A stretch of 64,000 nt of DNA from Anastatus disparis (taxonomy: Eukaryota; Arthropoda; Insecta; Hymenoptera; Eupelmidae), in NCBI GenBank assembly GCA_017163975.1, contig JAFFSR010000282.1:670501-734500 (forward strand), given 5' to 3'. Below are positions 1 to 9,065 of this stretch, piece after piece. Below the pieces are notes generated by a model, which ran no database searches, was not told the origin of the DNA, and was given only the letters and a program-made list of their open reading frames with translations. Both the position numbers and the translations under genes were made by a program. Within the stretch, counting starts at the first letter, position 1, and every line of letters begins with the position of its first letter.

Positions 1-429
1 GTTAATTGGACTTCAAAATCGAATTCTACGGGAAAAAATACACGGGAAACCATACCTTCAAATTTTTTTAACGCGATTCTAGTCCTCTGTATGGGGCTGA
101 AAAGATGAGGAAATCGGTAAAAGTCGAAATTTTGCCTAAAATGGATTTAAACAATATTAAAATTTAATCATGCGTCTTTTGAAGAGTCGATAAACATTGG
201 AAATACTATCCTGGGGGTTTTTCAGATTGCTGATCATGAATTTGAAGTCAGATTGTGTAAAAACTACTTCTAGAGGGCGGTGACAAGAACTGTATATGGT
301 AAATTTATCGATTTTTTAAAAATTTTACGTCTGAAATACTAATTTTAGAGTCTTTCACAGCATTGACTGTAAATTCAAGATATTAACTTAGCCTATTGTG
401 TACGTTAAACTTAACATTTTGTCTATGTT

Positions 430-430
<1 letters not shown>

Positions 431-469
<39 letters not shown>
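431..469. repeat. (CT)n microsatellite in left palindrome arm
   Basis: About 18 CT units. The mirrored GA tract in the right arm (about 1979-2002) is shorter. The length difference shows that the arms have diverged independently. Confidence 0.9.
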
Positions 470-471
<2 letters not shown>

Positions 472-481
472 GATGTTTTTT

Positions 482-1243
482 TTAAATTGGCTTACGCTTA
501 CGTACACGTTTCTCTTCGAATGACCGATGTAGTGGATTTCTGACACGTTTTTGCCCTTTTTTCGCAGCTGTTCCTCTTTTTATCATCCAGCAGTAATCTG
601 CTAACATGTTGATACCCCAGTTTCCTTGAAATCTACGTTCAAACTCCTTTAAATCTTGGTGAAATCGTTCACCATGCTCTTCACTAAAGTCTCCGTTATT
701 TTCAGGAAACTGATCAACGTGTGAATCAAGAAAATGAAGTTTTAAGTTCATTAGACAACCCAATTTTTCAAAATTACGTACCATTCTTTTCACAATAGCT
801 TTATAATTCGTGTCTTTGGCATTACCCAAAAATTTCGTCGATACCTCTTTAAAACTTAACCATGCTGCCTTTTCAACATCAGTCATGCTTTGTTCAAAGT
901 TTTCGTCTCTAAATAAAGTTCGGATTTCAGGACCATCAAAAATACCTTCATTTAATTTAGCATCAGATTTATGGGGAAATACTTTGCTTATATATTGGAA
1001 GCATTGACCGTCCTTGTCCAAAGCTTTAACTAATTGCTTTATCAATCCAAGCTTTATATGCAGAGGCGGTATCAAAATTTTCGAAGGATTAACGAGTGGA
1101 TCTTTTATAACATTCTGTTTTCCAGGTTCAAACGATTCTCTTGATGGCCAAATTTTCTTTTCATAGTGTTTATTTATATGTGGCGATTTAAAGATTTTAT
1201 CTATGATACTTGGACAACAATCTGGATTTACGAAGTACCCATG
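482..1243 (-). pseudogene. Transposon-type multicopy arthropod protein, left-arm copy (partial, open frame)
   Basis: The minus-strand frame is open from 1243 to a TAA at 482, with no ATG near its start. It enters from a stop within the palindrome spacer, so it is the C-terminal part of a longer protein. The frame contains KIWPSRESFEPG, then PPLHIKLGLIKQ, a DVEKAAWLSFKEV stretch, LHFLDSHVDQFPENNGDFSEE, HGERFHQD and FQGNWGINMLADYCW, ending in a basic tail (KRVRKRKPI). I recognise these motifs as a highly repeated family of uncharacterised proteins in insect and cnidarian genomes, usually transposon-associated; its biochemical function is unknown to me. Compared with the right-arm copy, this one keeps the basic C-terminal tail because its A-run (557-562 on the plus strand) has six bases. 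Family recognition is from memory and moderate; the reading frame is certain. Confidence 0.6.
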
Positions 1244-1286
1244 TTATTTATGCATGTTTGATAGCAGAGATAGAGAAAACCACTAA

Positions 1287-2045
1287 AAAAAGAAAATTTG
1301 GCCATCAAGAGAATCGTTTGAACCTGGAAAACAGAATGTTATAAAAGATCCACTCGTTAATCCTTCGAAAATTTTGATACCGCCTCTGCATATAAAGCTT
1401 GGATTGATAAAGCAATTAGTTAAAGCTTTGGACAAGGACGGTCAATGCTTCCAATATATAAGCAAAGTATTTCCCCATAAATCTGATGCTAAATTAAATG
1501 AAGGTATTTTTGATGGTCCTGAAATCCGAACTTTATTTAGAGACGAAAACTTTGAACAAAGCATGACTGATGTTGAAAAGGCAGCATGGTTAAGTTTTAA
1601 AGAGGTATCGACGAAATTTTTGGGTAATGCCAAAGACACGAATTATAAAGCTATTGTGAAAAGAATGGTACGTAATTTTGAAAAATTGGGTTGTCTAATG
1701 AACTTAAAACTTCATTTTCTTGATTCACACGTTGATCAGTTTCCTGAAAATAACGGAGACTTTAGTGAAGAGCATGGTGAACGATTTCACCAAGATTTAA
1801 AGGAGTTTGAACGTAGATTTCAAGGAAACTGGGGTATCAACATGTTAGCAGATTACTGCTGGATGATAAAAAGAGAAACAGCTGCGAAAAAGGGCAAAAA
1901 CGTGTCAGAAATCCACTACATCGGTCATTCGAAGAGAAACGTGTACGTAAGCGTAAGCCAATTTAAAAAAACATCGGAAGAGAGAGAGAGAGAGAGAGAG
2001 ACAAACATAGACAAAATGTTAAGTTTAACGTACACAATAGGCTAA
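1287..2045 (+). pseudogene. Transposon-type multicopy arthropod protein, right-arm copy (frameshifted)
   Basis: This is the mirror copy of the left-arm gene. The open frame begins after a TAA at 1284-1286 in the spacer and has no ATG start; the TTG at 1374 sometimes taken as a start is internal. It is near-identical to the left copy up to the WMIKR motif (Glu instead of Gly follows). It then shifts frame because the A-run at 1887-1891 has five bases rather than six. After the shift the frame reads through unrelated sequence and the GA microsatellite (1979-2002), giving a run of Arg-Glu residues, and stops at 2045. The true basic tail is lost, so this copy is broken at its 3' end while the left copy is not. 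Confidence 0.6.
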
Positions 2046-2431
2046 GTTAATATCTTGAATTTACAGTCAATGCTGTGAAAGACTCTAAAATTAGTATTTC
2101 AGACGTAAAATTTTTAAAAAATCGATAAATTTACCATATACAGTTCTTGTCACCGCCCTCTAGAAGTAGTTTTTACACAATCTGACTTCAAATTCATGAT
2201 CAGCAATCTGAAAAACCCCAGGATAGTATTTCCAATGTTTATCGACTCTTCAAAAGACGCATGATTAAATTTTAATATTGTTTAAATCCATTTTAGGCAA
2301 AATTTCGACTTTTACCGATTTCCTCATCTTTTCAGCCCCATACAGAGGACTAGAATCGCGTTAAAAAAATTTGAAGGTATGGTTTCCCGTGTATTTTTTC
2401 CCGTAGAATTCGATTTTGAAGTCCAATTAAC

Positions 2432-3803
2432 CGTATCTCATGATTTGTTTTTTCTAGACTCGAAAAACCGCAAAAAAACCGTAAAAAATAAGGTTTTTTC
2501 AATAAAACTCTGAGAAAAGGTAGGAAAACCCTATATTTTTATTACAGATTCGGATTCAGCGTCGAAAAATACATGGGAATATGTATGTCCGGTCAAAAGT
2601 TCAGACATTTTTTTTCATTTTGTGGGCCTGTGTAATTATGTGCAAAATATTCACTGAAGAGAAATCTATTTGACTCAAATAGATGCTTTTGATTTCCTTT
2701 CACTTAATTAAAACGACAATCGTCATGTCAACAAAATCATTTATATATAAAAAAAAATTGTTGAAAGAGGAAGAGTTATTTTGTTAGAAATGTTAATAAA
2801 TTTGTTTTAAGATATTTTGGGATAATTCGAATTGAATTTTTCTGCAATAAAATTAAAATCCTTTGGAAAAAAAATGGTATAGTTACTATAATTAAGAAAA
2901 TATAATTTAGAATTTTTCTTATTTTTATTTGTATTTAAAAATAGGAACGATATACATATAGTTAAGGATTGATTTGAACTGTTACCGGAAATTAAAAATT
3001 GATGAATGCTAATAAATATATTTGTCTTAATATTTATAACATCTAATTCATGTTTTTCCTGAAAATTTTGCATTAAAATGTGAAGATAGTCAGTAATTAT
3101 GAGTGTAGGTGTAGTGTCCGTTTTATGTTTCCTTAAAATGTGAAATTTTTAAATGATAATAGGTTGTAAAAAAAAATCGTTTTTATAAGCCACATTATAT
3201 TGTGTTAAGGACAGATGTTTTTAATCATGGGTAATTTTACATGACTATGTCCCGAGATCGATCTTGGAATTCTTTTAAGATATATCTTGAAAATTAAATA
3301 CATTAGATTGATATTAAAAGTTATGTGTGTAAAAAAAAAATTTTATATATTTGTAAAATACTTTTTGACTTTATAATGTTTTACGTTGGAAGATTTATGA
3401 AATGACAAAAAAAAAAAATTGAAAGAAATATTACAGCAATTAAAATCGAAAATGTTGAGTTTGCATCTTTCTTTATAAGTTTATTCGTTTAATAGGTTAA
3501 TAGGTTTATGGCAGTTCTAATCCGTTTTTATTAAATTCGTATATGACAAGATGTATTTGTTTTTTTTTTCTATATGTTACACGTGACCTTAAACTATTTG
3601 AAATTGGGTACTTGACTTTATTGGTTACATTAATTCGAGTAAATAAATCAGTGGTTAATGTGTGTACAAGCATTCACGCGTAACTTCGCTTGGTGGTTAT
3701 CTTAGGGACTTGATGATGTTATTAAGTTAAGATTATTTATGTTGTTAGAATAAAAAGGATAACTTAAATTTTTTCTTTTTTTTTTTTTAGGTTGTTCTTC
3801 ATT
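2432..3803. other. Intergenic AT-rich stretch
   Basis: No convincing coding region. It holds one end of a TTAA-type MITE near 3070-3132 (separate entry). A polypyrimidine tract of T residues ending in an AG at 3789-3790 looks like a 3' splice site for the gene that follows. The 88-codon minus ORF at 2807-3073 is low-complexity, Asn/Phe/Ile-rich and has no recognisable motif. Confidence 0.6.
3070..3132. repeat. Relic terminus of the TTAA-flanked MITE family also present at 33023-33397
   Basis: The segment around gtgtagtgtccgtttta followed by ccTTAA (TTAA at 3133-3136) matches the right terminus of the complete element at 33023-33397, including the motif ggtgtagtgtccgtttta. No clear left terminus was found, so this is probably a truncated copy. 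Confidence 0.55.
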
Positions 3804-4796
3804 ATGTCTGCCAACGATCAAAATCGGGAGGTTGTGAACAGTCTGCTTGATGTCATAAAGGTGTATGCCAATCAACCTAGTGTCTCTGCTAGTGATCAAA
3901 ATCGGACGGTTGTAAACGGACTCCTTGATGCCCTAAGGTTTTATGCTAATCAACCTAGTGTCTCTAGGGTTGAGGAGGCAGTTCGGCCTGAGATGATAAG
4001 TGTGGGAGTGCAAGTGGAGTTGACGAGTAAGGGTGTAGGTGGACAGACGGAAAACATTGGGGTGCAGTGCGGCGTGGGTTTCCGAGAATTAGTGAGTCAT
4101 GGCGTTCAGTGTGAAGGTGTTTCTGGGGTGAAGGTATTATACCTTAGAGGTGTGGACGGTGAAAACGCTATGAGTGACTGCTCAGAGGCTAGTTATAGTG
4201 CTGAGACTCATGGGGATAGTGAAATTGATGAGGCTACTAGGGTGCAGGACGACCGTAGATTTTATCGACCTATGGTTTCGCCAGTGTCACCACATAATCC
4301 GACAGGGGCCGCATATATGCAGATGTCGGTTCAGGACTCGATGGGAGTGTTGGAGAACATTGTGAATGCCAGTGGTAGTACCGGGGCGGGCAAAAACCAA
4401 GAAGGTCCGGCTAAGACTGATGCGAGTCTTCCGTCAGGAGATCCAACGGGTTCGGTGTCGGGTAATAAGGTTCAGCCCAAGGGAAAGGGGAAAAGGAATA
4501 TAAAGTGTCCGATAATTGAGACGGAAGAGGAGAAGCTGAAAAGAAGAGAAGGTGCTAAAATTAGGATGCGCAGGCACCGTGAGAAGAAGCGTTCGACGAA
4601 ATCAGAAGTGGATCCACTTAAGTTGGACGATGGGGAGATTCCTAGCGTTCCCAACGTAGGTGTTTGTTCCGAATGCCTGAAGACAATCGTATATTCGGAC
4701 CCTTCGGTGCGATGCACATGTGGGGTGTTCTCTCATTTAGATTGTGTGACGACTTCTCCTCATCGTTGTAGGGTATGTCATCGAAAAGAAAGTTGA
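3804..4796 (+). CDS. Uncharacterised protein with N-terminal 26-residue tandem repeat and C-terminal PHD/RING-like zinc finger
   Basis: The start is the ATG at 3804, about 14 bases after a strong 3' splice site (T-rich tract plus AG at 3789-3790), so an upstream non-coding exon is likely. The protein has 330 residues. Residues about 3-54 are two diverged copies of a 26-residue unit (DQNR-VVN-LLD---YANQPSVS), encoded by a 78-bp tandem duplication. A middle section repeats a GVQ-type motif. A basic segment follows (KRREGAKIRMRRHREKKR). The C-terminus (about 287-327) is C-x2-C-x12-C-x-C-x4-H-x2-C-x7-C-x2-C, the C4HC3 ligand order of PHD fingers. Base composition is much richer in G and C than the flanks, suggesting selected coding sequence or recent arrival. 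GTAAGAT at 4801 just after the stop, and GTATGT near 4771, are possible 5' splice sites. It could be a host gene, or the first ORF of a retroelement whose partner is absent. Function unknown. Confidence 0.6.
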   Translation: MSANDQNREVVNSLLDVIKVYANQPSVSASDQNRTVVNGLLDALRFYANQPSVSRVEEAVRPEMISVGVQVELTSKGVGGQTENIGVQCGVGFRELVSHGVQCEGVSGVKVLYLRGVDGENAMSDCSEASYSAETHGDSEIDEATRVQDDRRFYRPMVSPVSPHNPTGAAYMQMSVQDSMGVLENIVNASGSTGAGKNQEGPAKTDASLPSGDPTGSVSGNKVQPKGKGKRNIKCPIIETEEEKLKRREGAKIRMRRHREKKRSTKSEVDPLKLDDGEIPSVPNVGVCSECLKTIVYSDPSVRCTCGVFSHLDCVTTSPHRCRVCHRKES

Positions 4797-5091
4797 TCGG
4801 GTAAGATGGTGATTTATTAAGAATTTCCTTTAATGTAATTTTTGGTTGCATGCATTTCATGAATGATAATAAAATTTTAAAACGACTTTAACTCGCGTAT
4901 TCAGACTTTCCGCCTGACCGTTATTTCTGGTTATAATTTATATTAGATTAAAGGTGTCGTCCACTTTTGCTGTAGTTTAGTATAGTGTGTTAATTTATTA
5001 TTTAAGCGTCGCGCGTTTGTTTAAACATTCAATTAGAATAATACTTAATTTTTTTTGGTTTCTTTACCTTCTTGTTATTTTCTTGTTACAG

Positions 5092-5153
5092 GAAAAGGTC
5101 GCCGACGGAAAACCGACCGACCCGGCCAAAAGTCTGCGAGTTGATTGCTTTTG
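5092..5153 (+). other. Candidate downstream exon of the zinc-finger gene
   Basis: A 62-bp GC-rich island (ggtcgccgacgg, gaccgacccggcc) is bounded by a textbook 3' splice site (pyrimidine tract ending ttgttacag at 5091) and a 5' splice site (GTAAGT at 5154). It stands out sharply from the AT-rich flanks. It could be joined to the donor at 4801 (after the stop, giving a UTR exon) or to the donor near 4771, which would replace the last residues of the zinc finger. Transcript data would be needed to decide. Confidence 0.4.
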
Positions 5154-5240
5154 TAAGTTACATTTAAGGTTAGGTTATTTTATTTGCATTATATAGGTTA
5201 CTAGGGTTAAGCTTTGATTAATACGTTACTATTGTTTCAT

Positions 5241-5666
5241 ACACTGAGAGAAATCCTATAGTAAATACAACTATAGATTGTATCAAAAACCACCATATTG
5301 TACCCGCAATTTGACATTGAAATTTTTTAATTCATTTAATTTAAGATTTAATATTAATTTAAATTATATCATTACGATTATATGTTACTTATAAAATTTC
5401 GAGTCGTCTACATATGTTACACAACTATATTTCCAATTTGGTAGAAAATTTTGAGGTTGGAAATGAATTTACAGATCGTCGACTCGACATTACTATTCGA
5501 AATAGTAAAATCTATTATATACATAATAAAATTTATTATATGCGTTGTAAAGTTTATTATTTTTATAACATTAATTCCAACATAAGATATCAAATATTTT
5601 TTTTTTCTTTTCATAACAAATTTTACTGTAGCAACTACTAAAGTTATGGTCTATTTTTCTCAGTGT
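5241..5666. mobile_element. MITE with ACACTGAGA terminal inverted repeats
   Basis: The left end reads acactgagagaaat and the right end tttttctcagtgt, imperfect inverted repeats about 426 bp apart. The interior is AT-rich and non-coding; the short ORFs on both strands inside it are AT-driven. This terminal sequence is typical of a widespread non-autonomous insect DNA element. No clear target duplication was seen. Confidence 0.65.
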
Positions 5667-6882
5667 GTTTGTAATTGTTGTTGTAAGATAGCAATGAGTG
5701 TAATAGAGCTAAGGTACTCCCTAACATAAATAGACGTGTGTTACCTGGTTACTATCTTCCATATGCCACTATTTAATTTCTCTGACTCCTACCGATCTTA
5801 TCCTGGTAACTTGCTGAAGCGTCTGACAACAGGAGTTACACGTATTTTCCCTTTCCGAAAGAATTAAAATAAAAAAAAACGTTGCAGTATGTTACTTTAT
5901 TATATTTGTTTTATTAGTATTTTGCTTGCTATTCATGATTATTTAAATTTTTGGTTTATTAATATGAATGAATGGCAATGATTTATAATTTATAATTTTC
6001 GATGAAATTTTTATAAAAACTCGAACGGAAAGGATTATTATACTGGTGAACCTTGTTGATTGGGTGTCGAGGTACCTCCAAATTTAGTCCTTCCTTAATT
6101 TATTGTACACAATAAAAAAAAAGGGAGTGGCAATCGTGGGACTGGCCGACAGAAGCTATGCTTCCACTATTTATATATAAACTAGGAAGTGTGACATTTG
6201 AAAAACTATAATTATTTTTTTTTTTTAATAAAAACTTGTTGCTTTTAATTCGATGTATTACGTATTTAAAAAAAATATTAATAATATTACAAATTGATAA
6301 ATTTGTTAATCAAATTCTTTTATTTATTAAATTTTTTTATTATTAATTAATACCAATTAATAGGTAATATAAATTAAAAAAAAAACATATTTAGGTATAC
6401 GTAATTATGATTATAAACAAAGTAACCAAAGAAATACAGACATATATTATATGTAGCGTGAGTGCAAGTGAGAGGGTATAAGGAAACCTCGTTAACATGA
6501 AAGAGAAGGAGTACCCGCTTTGTGTTTTCTTTTAACGTTCTATGGATACTTTCCTCAAAATTTTACTATATATATACACACACATACAGTACAAGCATCA
6601 ATGGCAGTACATTTAACACACATCTACTTTAGGTAACGTATATACACGCATATTCATAAGCGGAATGGGAGAGAGGGAGAGAAAGAAAGAGAAAAGAATA
6701 TAAGTGGGTTTATGTTGATAGCAGTAATGACACTCTGTGCCGTATTCATACATTCACGTGGGGTGACATTCGTGATCTGTTGATTTTTATACGTTTTAGG
6801 CCCTTGCCGTAACCGCGCATAAGAAGCATAGCTTAAAAAAAAAATTTTTTTTTTTTTTTTAATAATAACGTGATGATTCAGT
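5667..6882. other. Intergenic AT-rich stretch
   Basis: No coding region seen. It contains a purine-rich GA tract at about 6665-6697 and poly(T)/poly(A) runs. A 3' LTR of element 1 would be expected here, but no second copy exists in the window to define it. Confidence 0.5.
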
Positions 6883-7013
6883 TTAGGCGTATGTTATACT
6901 TTGTGGGGGTAACTCCGCGTCCAGGGAGCAGATTGACAGTGATCTTTCGAAGTTTCTATTAGAATGGGTTTGTCTTTCATGGTTACTATTTTCAGGATTG
7001 GGTAGTGTAGATA

Positions 7014-8966
7014 TTACAAGGGTACTATGATTAGTGGGGACTTGTTGTAAGGGTTGAACCGTGAGGTAGGTAGTATCTGATATTGTTTCTGCTTTTTTCT
7101 TATTATATTCTTGCAGGTATATAGGATTTGGTTTTTCACAACGTTGGGTTTTTTTGAGCAATTTGAGGTTTGACATTTCCAAACCGAAAAAATTGTGATT
7201 GTCACTATTATCAGATTAGTGGTAAAGCCAGCTGCAACAATCGTGTAACTGCGGTTGCACTCGTGGTGGTTATTAGCTATTTCTCGGAATTTTGACTCTA
7301 TCTCTTGCAAAGAGATAATATTATTGTTTTGTGTCCATTTTTTTAATTGTGCTGTGGTTTCGGTTTTTAGGGTTCCTGGTAGGGTGAAAAAGGTTGGAGG
7401 TTGTTGGAGAGATAATAGTGGGGGTAGGTCGTATGTTATATTAGGGTTGTACATGTAAGTGTCATTTACGTTTATAGTATTTACTCCATAGATAGTTATG
7501 TCTTGGTTATGGGCGGTGCATTGGCCGTGTAATGTGAGTAGTCCTGTTTCTTGTAACTGTACGTTTGTACCTGAGTTTCCTTGACATGTGATATGTAAGG
7601 GCATCGGTTTCAAAGTTGAGTAAAGCCATTCGTCTGTTGAGTCTAACTTTTTCCAGTAGGGTTTAGGGTCAGTTGTGATTAGTAGATTACAAGTTTTTAG
7701 AGATTGCATGGTCGGTTGTGAATATAGTGAATATTCGCAAGTATGCGGGCTTGAGGGAGAGAGTATTGGATATTTTGGTGGGCAAAAATAGGTCTCTTTA
7801 TTCCTCAAACAATCTTTTACGTAACTGGCGTCGGTGAGAAAATATTTTTGTGAATCGGGAGTAACTACTAGGTTACCGTATTCTGGTTTTATACTTGCGT
7901 AACCTGTAAGGTTATTATAAATTTCTTTGGGTATTGGTAAGGTGTGGATTTTATAATTTAGAAATTTTGTGTGATCTGTGAGGGGAAAATCTATTATCAT
8001 GTTCAATCTTCCTTGAATTAGAAAGATGTTCGTTTGAGAAAGTGCCAATAATTTTTCCAGCGTTATTTTGGAATGATCGAGCAGAAGGGTATGGTCGTTA
8101 TTTTGTTTATTTATTACCGTGAGTAAGGTTTGAAATTGATTTTGACTCAAAATTAAGGGGTGTAGATGTCCATGTGTGGTGCTTTCGATAGTGTTAAGTA
8201 AGGTTTTAAGAGAGTCTAAATGGGAATCTAACGATTGTGCGAATTGTGCTGACCAAATTATCATGGACTGAATTTCGAGGCTTTTATTTTCTACTGACTG
8301 TACCCTAGAGGCAGTGTTGAGTATATTTAACACGCCATTATGCAATTTGTTAAGTTCTTCTTTGTAGTTGTTAAGGGTTTGATGAATGTGATTTAGGTCC
8401 GAACTAATTATATGCGTTTGATTTGCTGCTAGTTTAGAAAGTGACTCTTGACTCTGGTATAGAGTATTTATTTGTTGATTGATTTGTTCTCTGTCTTCCG
8501 CGTCCATGGTACCAAACAGTTTTTTGCTTGCCCATCTTATGAATTCTATAGGAGCTCCTCTCTTTGCTAGCGTGGGAGATAAGTTATTTCCTATGGTGGT
8601 CGGGGTGGTGGGAACAAGGATGTTAGTAAGTTCGTCGAATCGTGATTGAAGATCGTCAAGTTTCTTTTGGTAGTAGGTAATGGGAATATATTCGTCACAT
8701 TTGTTTTCGAATACCTTTAAGCAGTCGTTGTAAGTTTTCTGTAGTTGGGTCCTTTTCCAAGGGATTGGATCCCTTAAGTTTTGCAAGTCCAAAATTATGG
8801 TTATTCGGCAGTGGCTGCGTATGAGTTTTATTTCGCCTTGAGCCTCATAGAAGATTCCTGGATTTTTCTGTAAGGGTGTGATGCGATAGATTGGTTCTCT
8901 AGAATTCGCTACTGACGTGATTGTGGTCCATACTATAAAGATGTCGATTAAGTAGCTTATAGCCAT
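7014..8966 (-). CDS. env: Envelope glycoprotein, baculovirus-F-like (errantivirus env), element 1
   Basis: This is a single open frame of 650 codons starting at ATG 8966-8964. An N-terminal hydrophobic signal (MAISYLIDIFIVWTT) comes first. A Lys-Arg just before GAPIEFIRWASKKLFG at about residues 132-150 looks like the proteolytic cleavage site and fusion-peptide region of F-type class I fusion proteins, followed by a Gln-rich helical section (heptad-like). A C-terminal membrane segment (AAGFTTNLIIVTITIFSVW) sits near residue 585, with a cytoplasmic tail of about 55 residues. Many NxS/T sites support glycosylation. The protein would mediate membrane fusion at the cell surface. A 3' splice site lies about 32 bases upstream, fitting a spliced env mRNA. 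An alternative frame is open across the tail (6883-7182) and may be the original tail. Being intact while pol is broken is notable. Confidence 0.85.
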   Translation of the reverse strand: MAISYLIDIFIVWTTITSVANSREPIYRITPLQKNPGIFYEAQGEIKLIRSHCRITIILDLQNLRDPIPWKRTQLQKTYNDCLKVFENKCDEYIPITYYQKKLDDLQSRFDELTNILVPTTPTTIGNNLSPTLAKRGAPIEFIRWASKKLFGTMDAEDREQINQQINTLYQSQESLSKLAANQTHIISSDLNHIHQTLNNYKEELNKLHNGVLNILNTASRVQSVENKSLEIQSMIIWSAQFAQSLDSHLDSLKTLLNTIESTTHGHLHPLILSQNQFQTLLTVINKQNNDHTLLLDHSKITLEKLLALSQTNIFLIQGRLNMIIDFPLTDHTKFLNYKIHTLPIPKEIYNNLTGYASIKPEYGNLVVTPDSQKYFLTDASYVKDCLRNKETYFCPPKYPILSPSSPHTCEYSLYSQPTMQSLKTCNLLITTDPKPYWKKLDSTDEWLYSTLKPMPLHITCQGNSGTNVQLQETGLLTLHGQCTAHNQDITIYGVNTINVNDTYMYNPNITYDLPPLLSLQQPPTFFTLPGTLKTETTAQLKKWTQNNNIISLQEIESKFREIANNHHECNRSYTIVAAGFTTNLIIVTITIFSVWKCQTSNCSKKPNVVKNQILYTCKNIIRKKQKQYQILPTSRFNPYNKSPLIIVPL

Positions 8967-8997
8967 TTTATTCGTTATCTTGAGCTTGTTTTATTTC

Positions 8998-9018
8998 CTG
9001 CAACATATAAAAATTCCA
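8998..9018 (-). promoter_or_regulatory. Predicted 3' splice acceptor for env mRNA of element 1
   Basis: On the minus strand the sequence tttttatatgttgcag ends in CAG 32 bases before the env ATG. Errantivirus env is known to be translated from a spliced subgenomic RNA. The matching donor would lie in the missing 5' part. Confidence 0.5.
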
Positions 9019-9065
9019 AACGTAATTAATGTAATTTTACAATATTTTTTTTTTTTTTTTTGTAA

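Larger units (their letters stand above)
1..2431. repeat. Large inverted repeat (palindrome), arms about 1.17 kb
   Basis: Base 1 pairs with base 2431. The first bases (gttaattggacttcaaaatc) reappear as their reverse complement at 2412-2431, and pairing continues inward to about 1170/1276, leaving a spacer of about 105 bp. The arms differ only by scattered substitutions and small indels, notably the length of a CT/GA microsatellite (431-469 against about 1979-2002) and one base in an A-run. The left arm reaches the window edge and may continue outside. It could be a real foldback or duplicated-inverted transposon copy, or an assembly artefact from a hairpin-like read join; the sequence differences between the arms argue for two real copies. 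Confidence 0.93.

Noticed and set aside
810..1007. 65-codon ORF (mirrored at 1442-1639)
   Set aside because: Antisense shadow of the palindrome gene.
3804..5153. Polydnavirus-type spliced gene
   Set aside because: Introns and a wasp-like context suggested it, but no known polydnavirus gene family or excision motif is seen.
5414..5641. ORFs on both strands
   Set aside because: Lie inside a MITE and are AT-driven.
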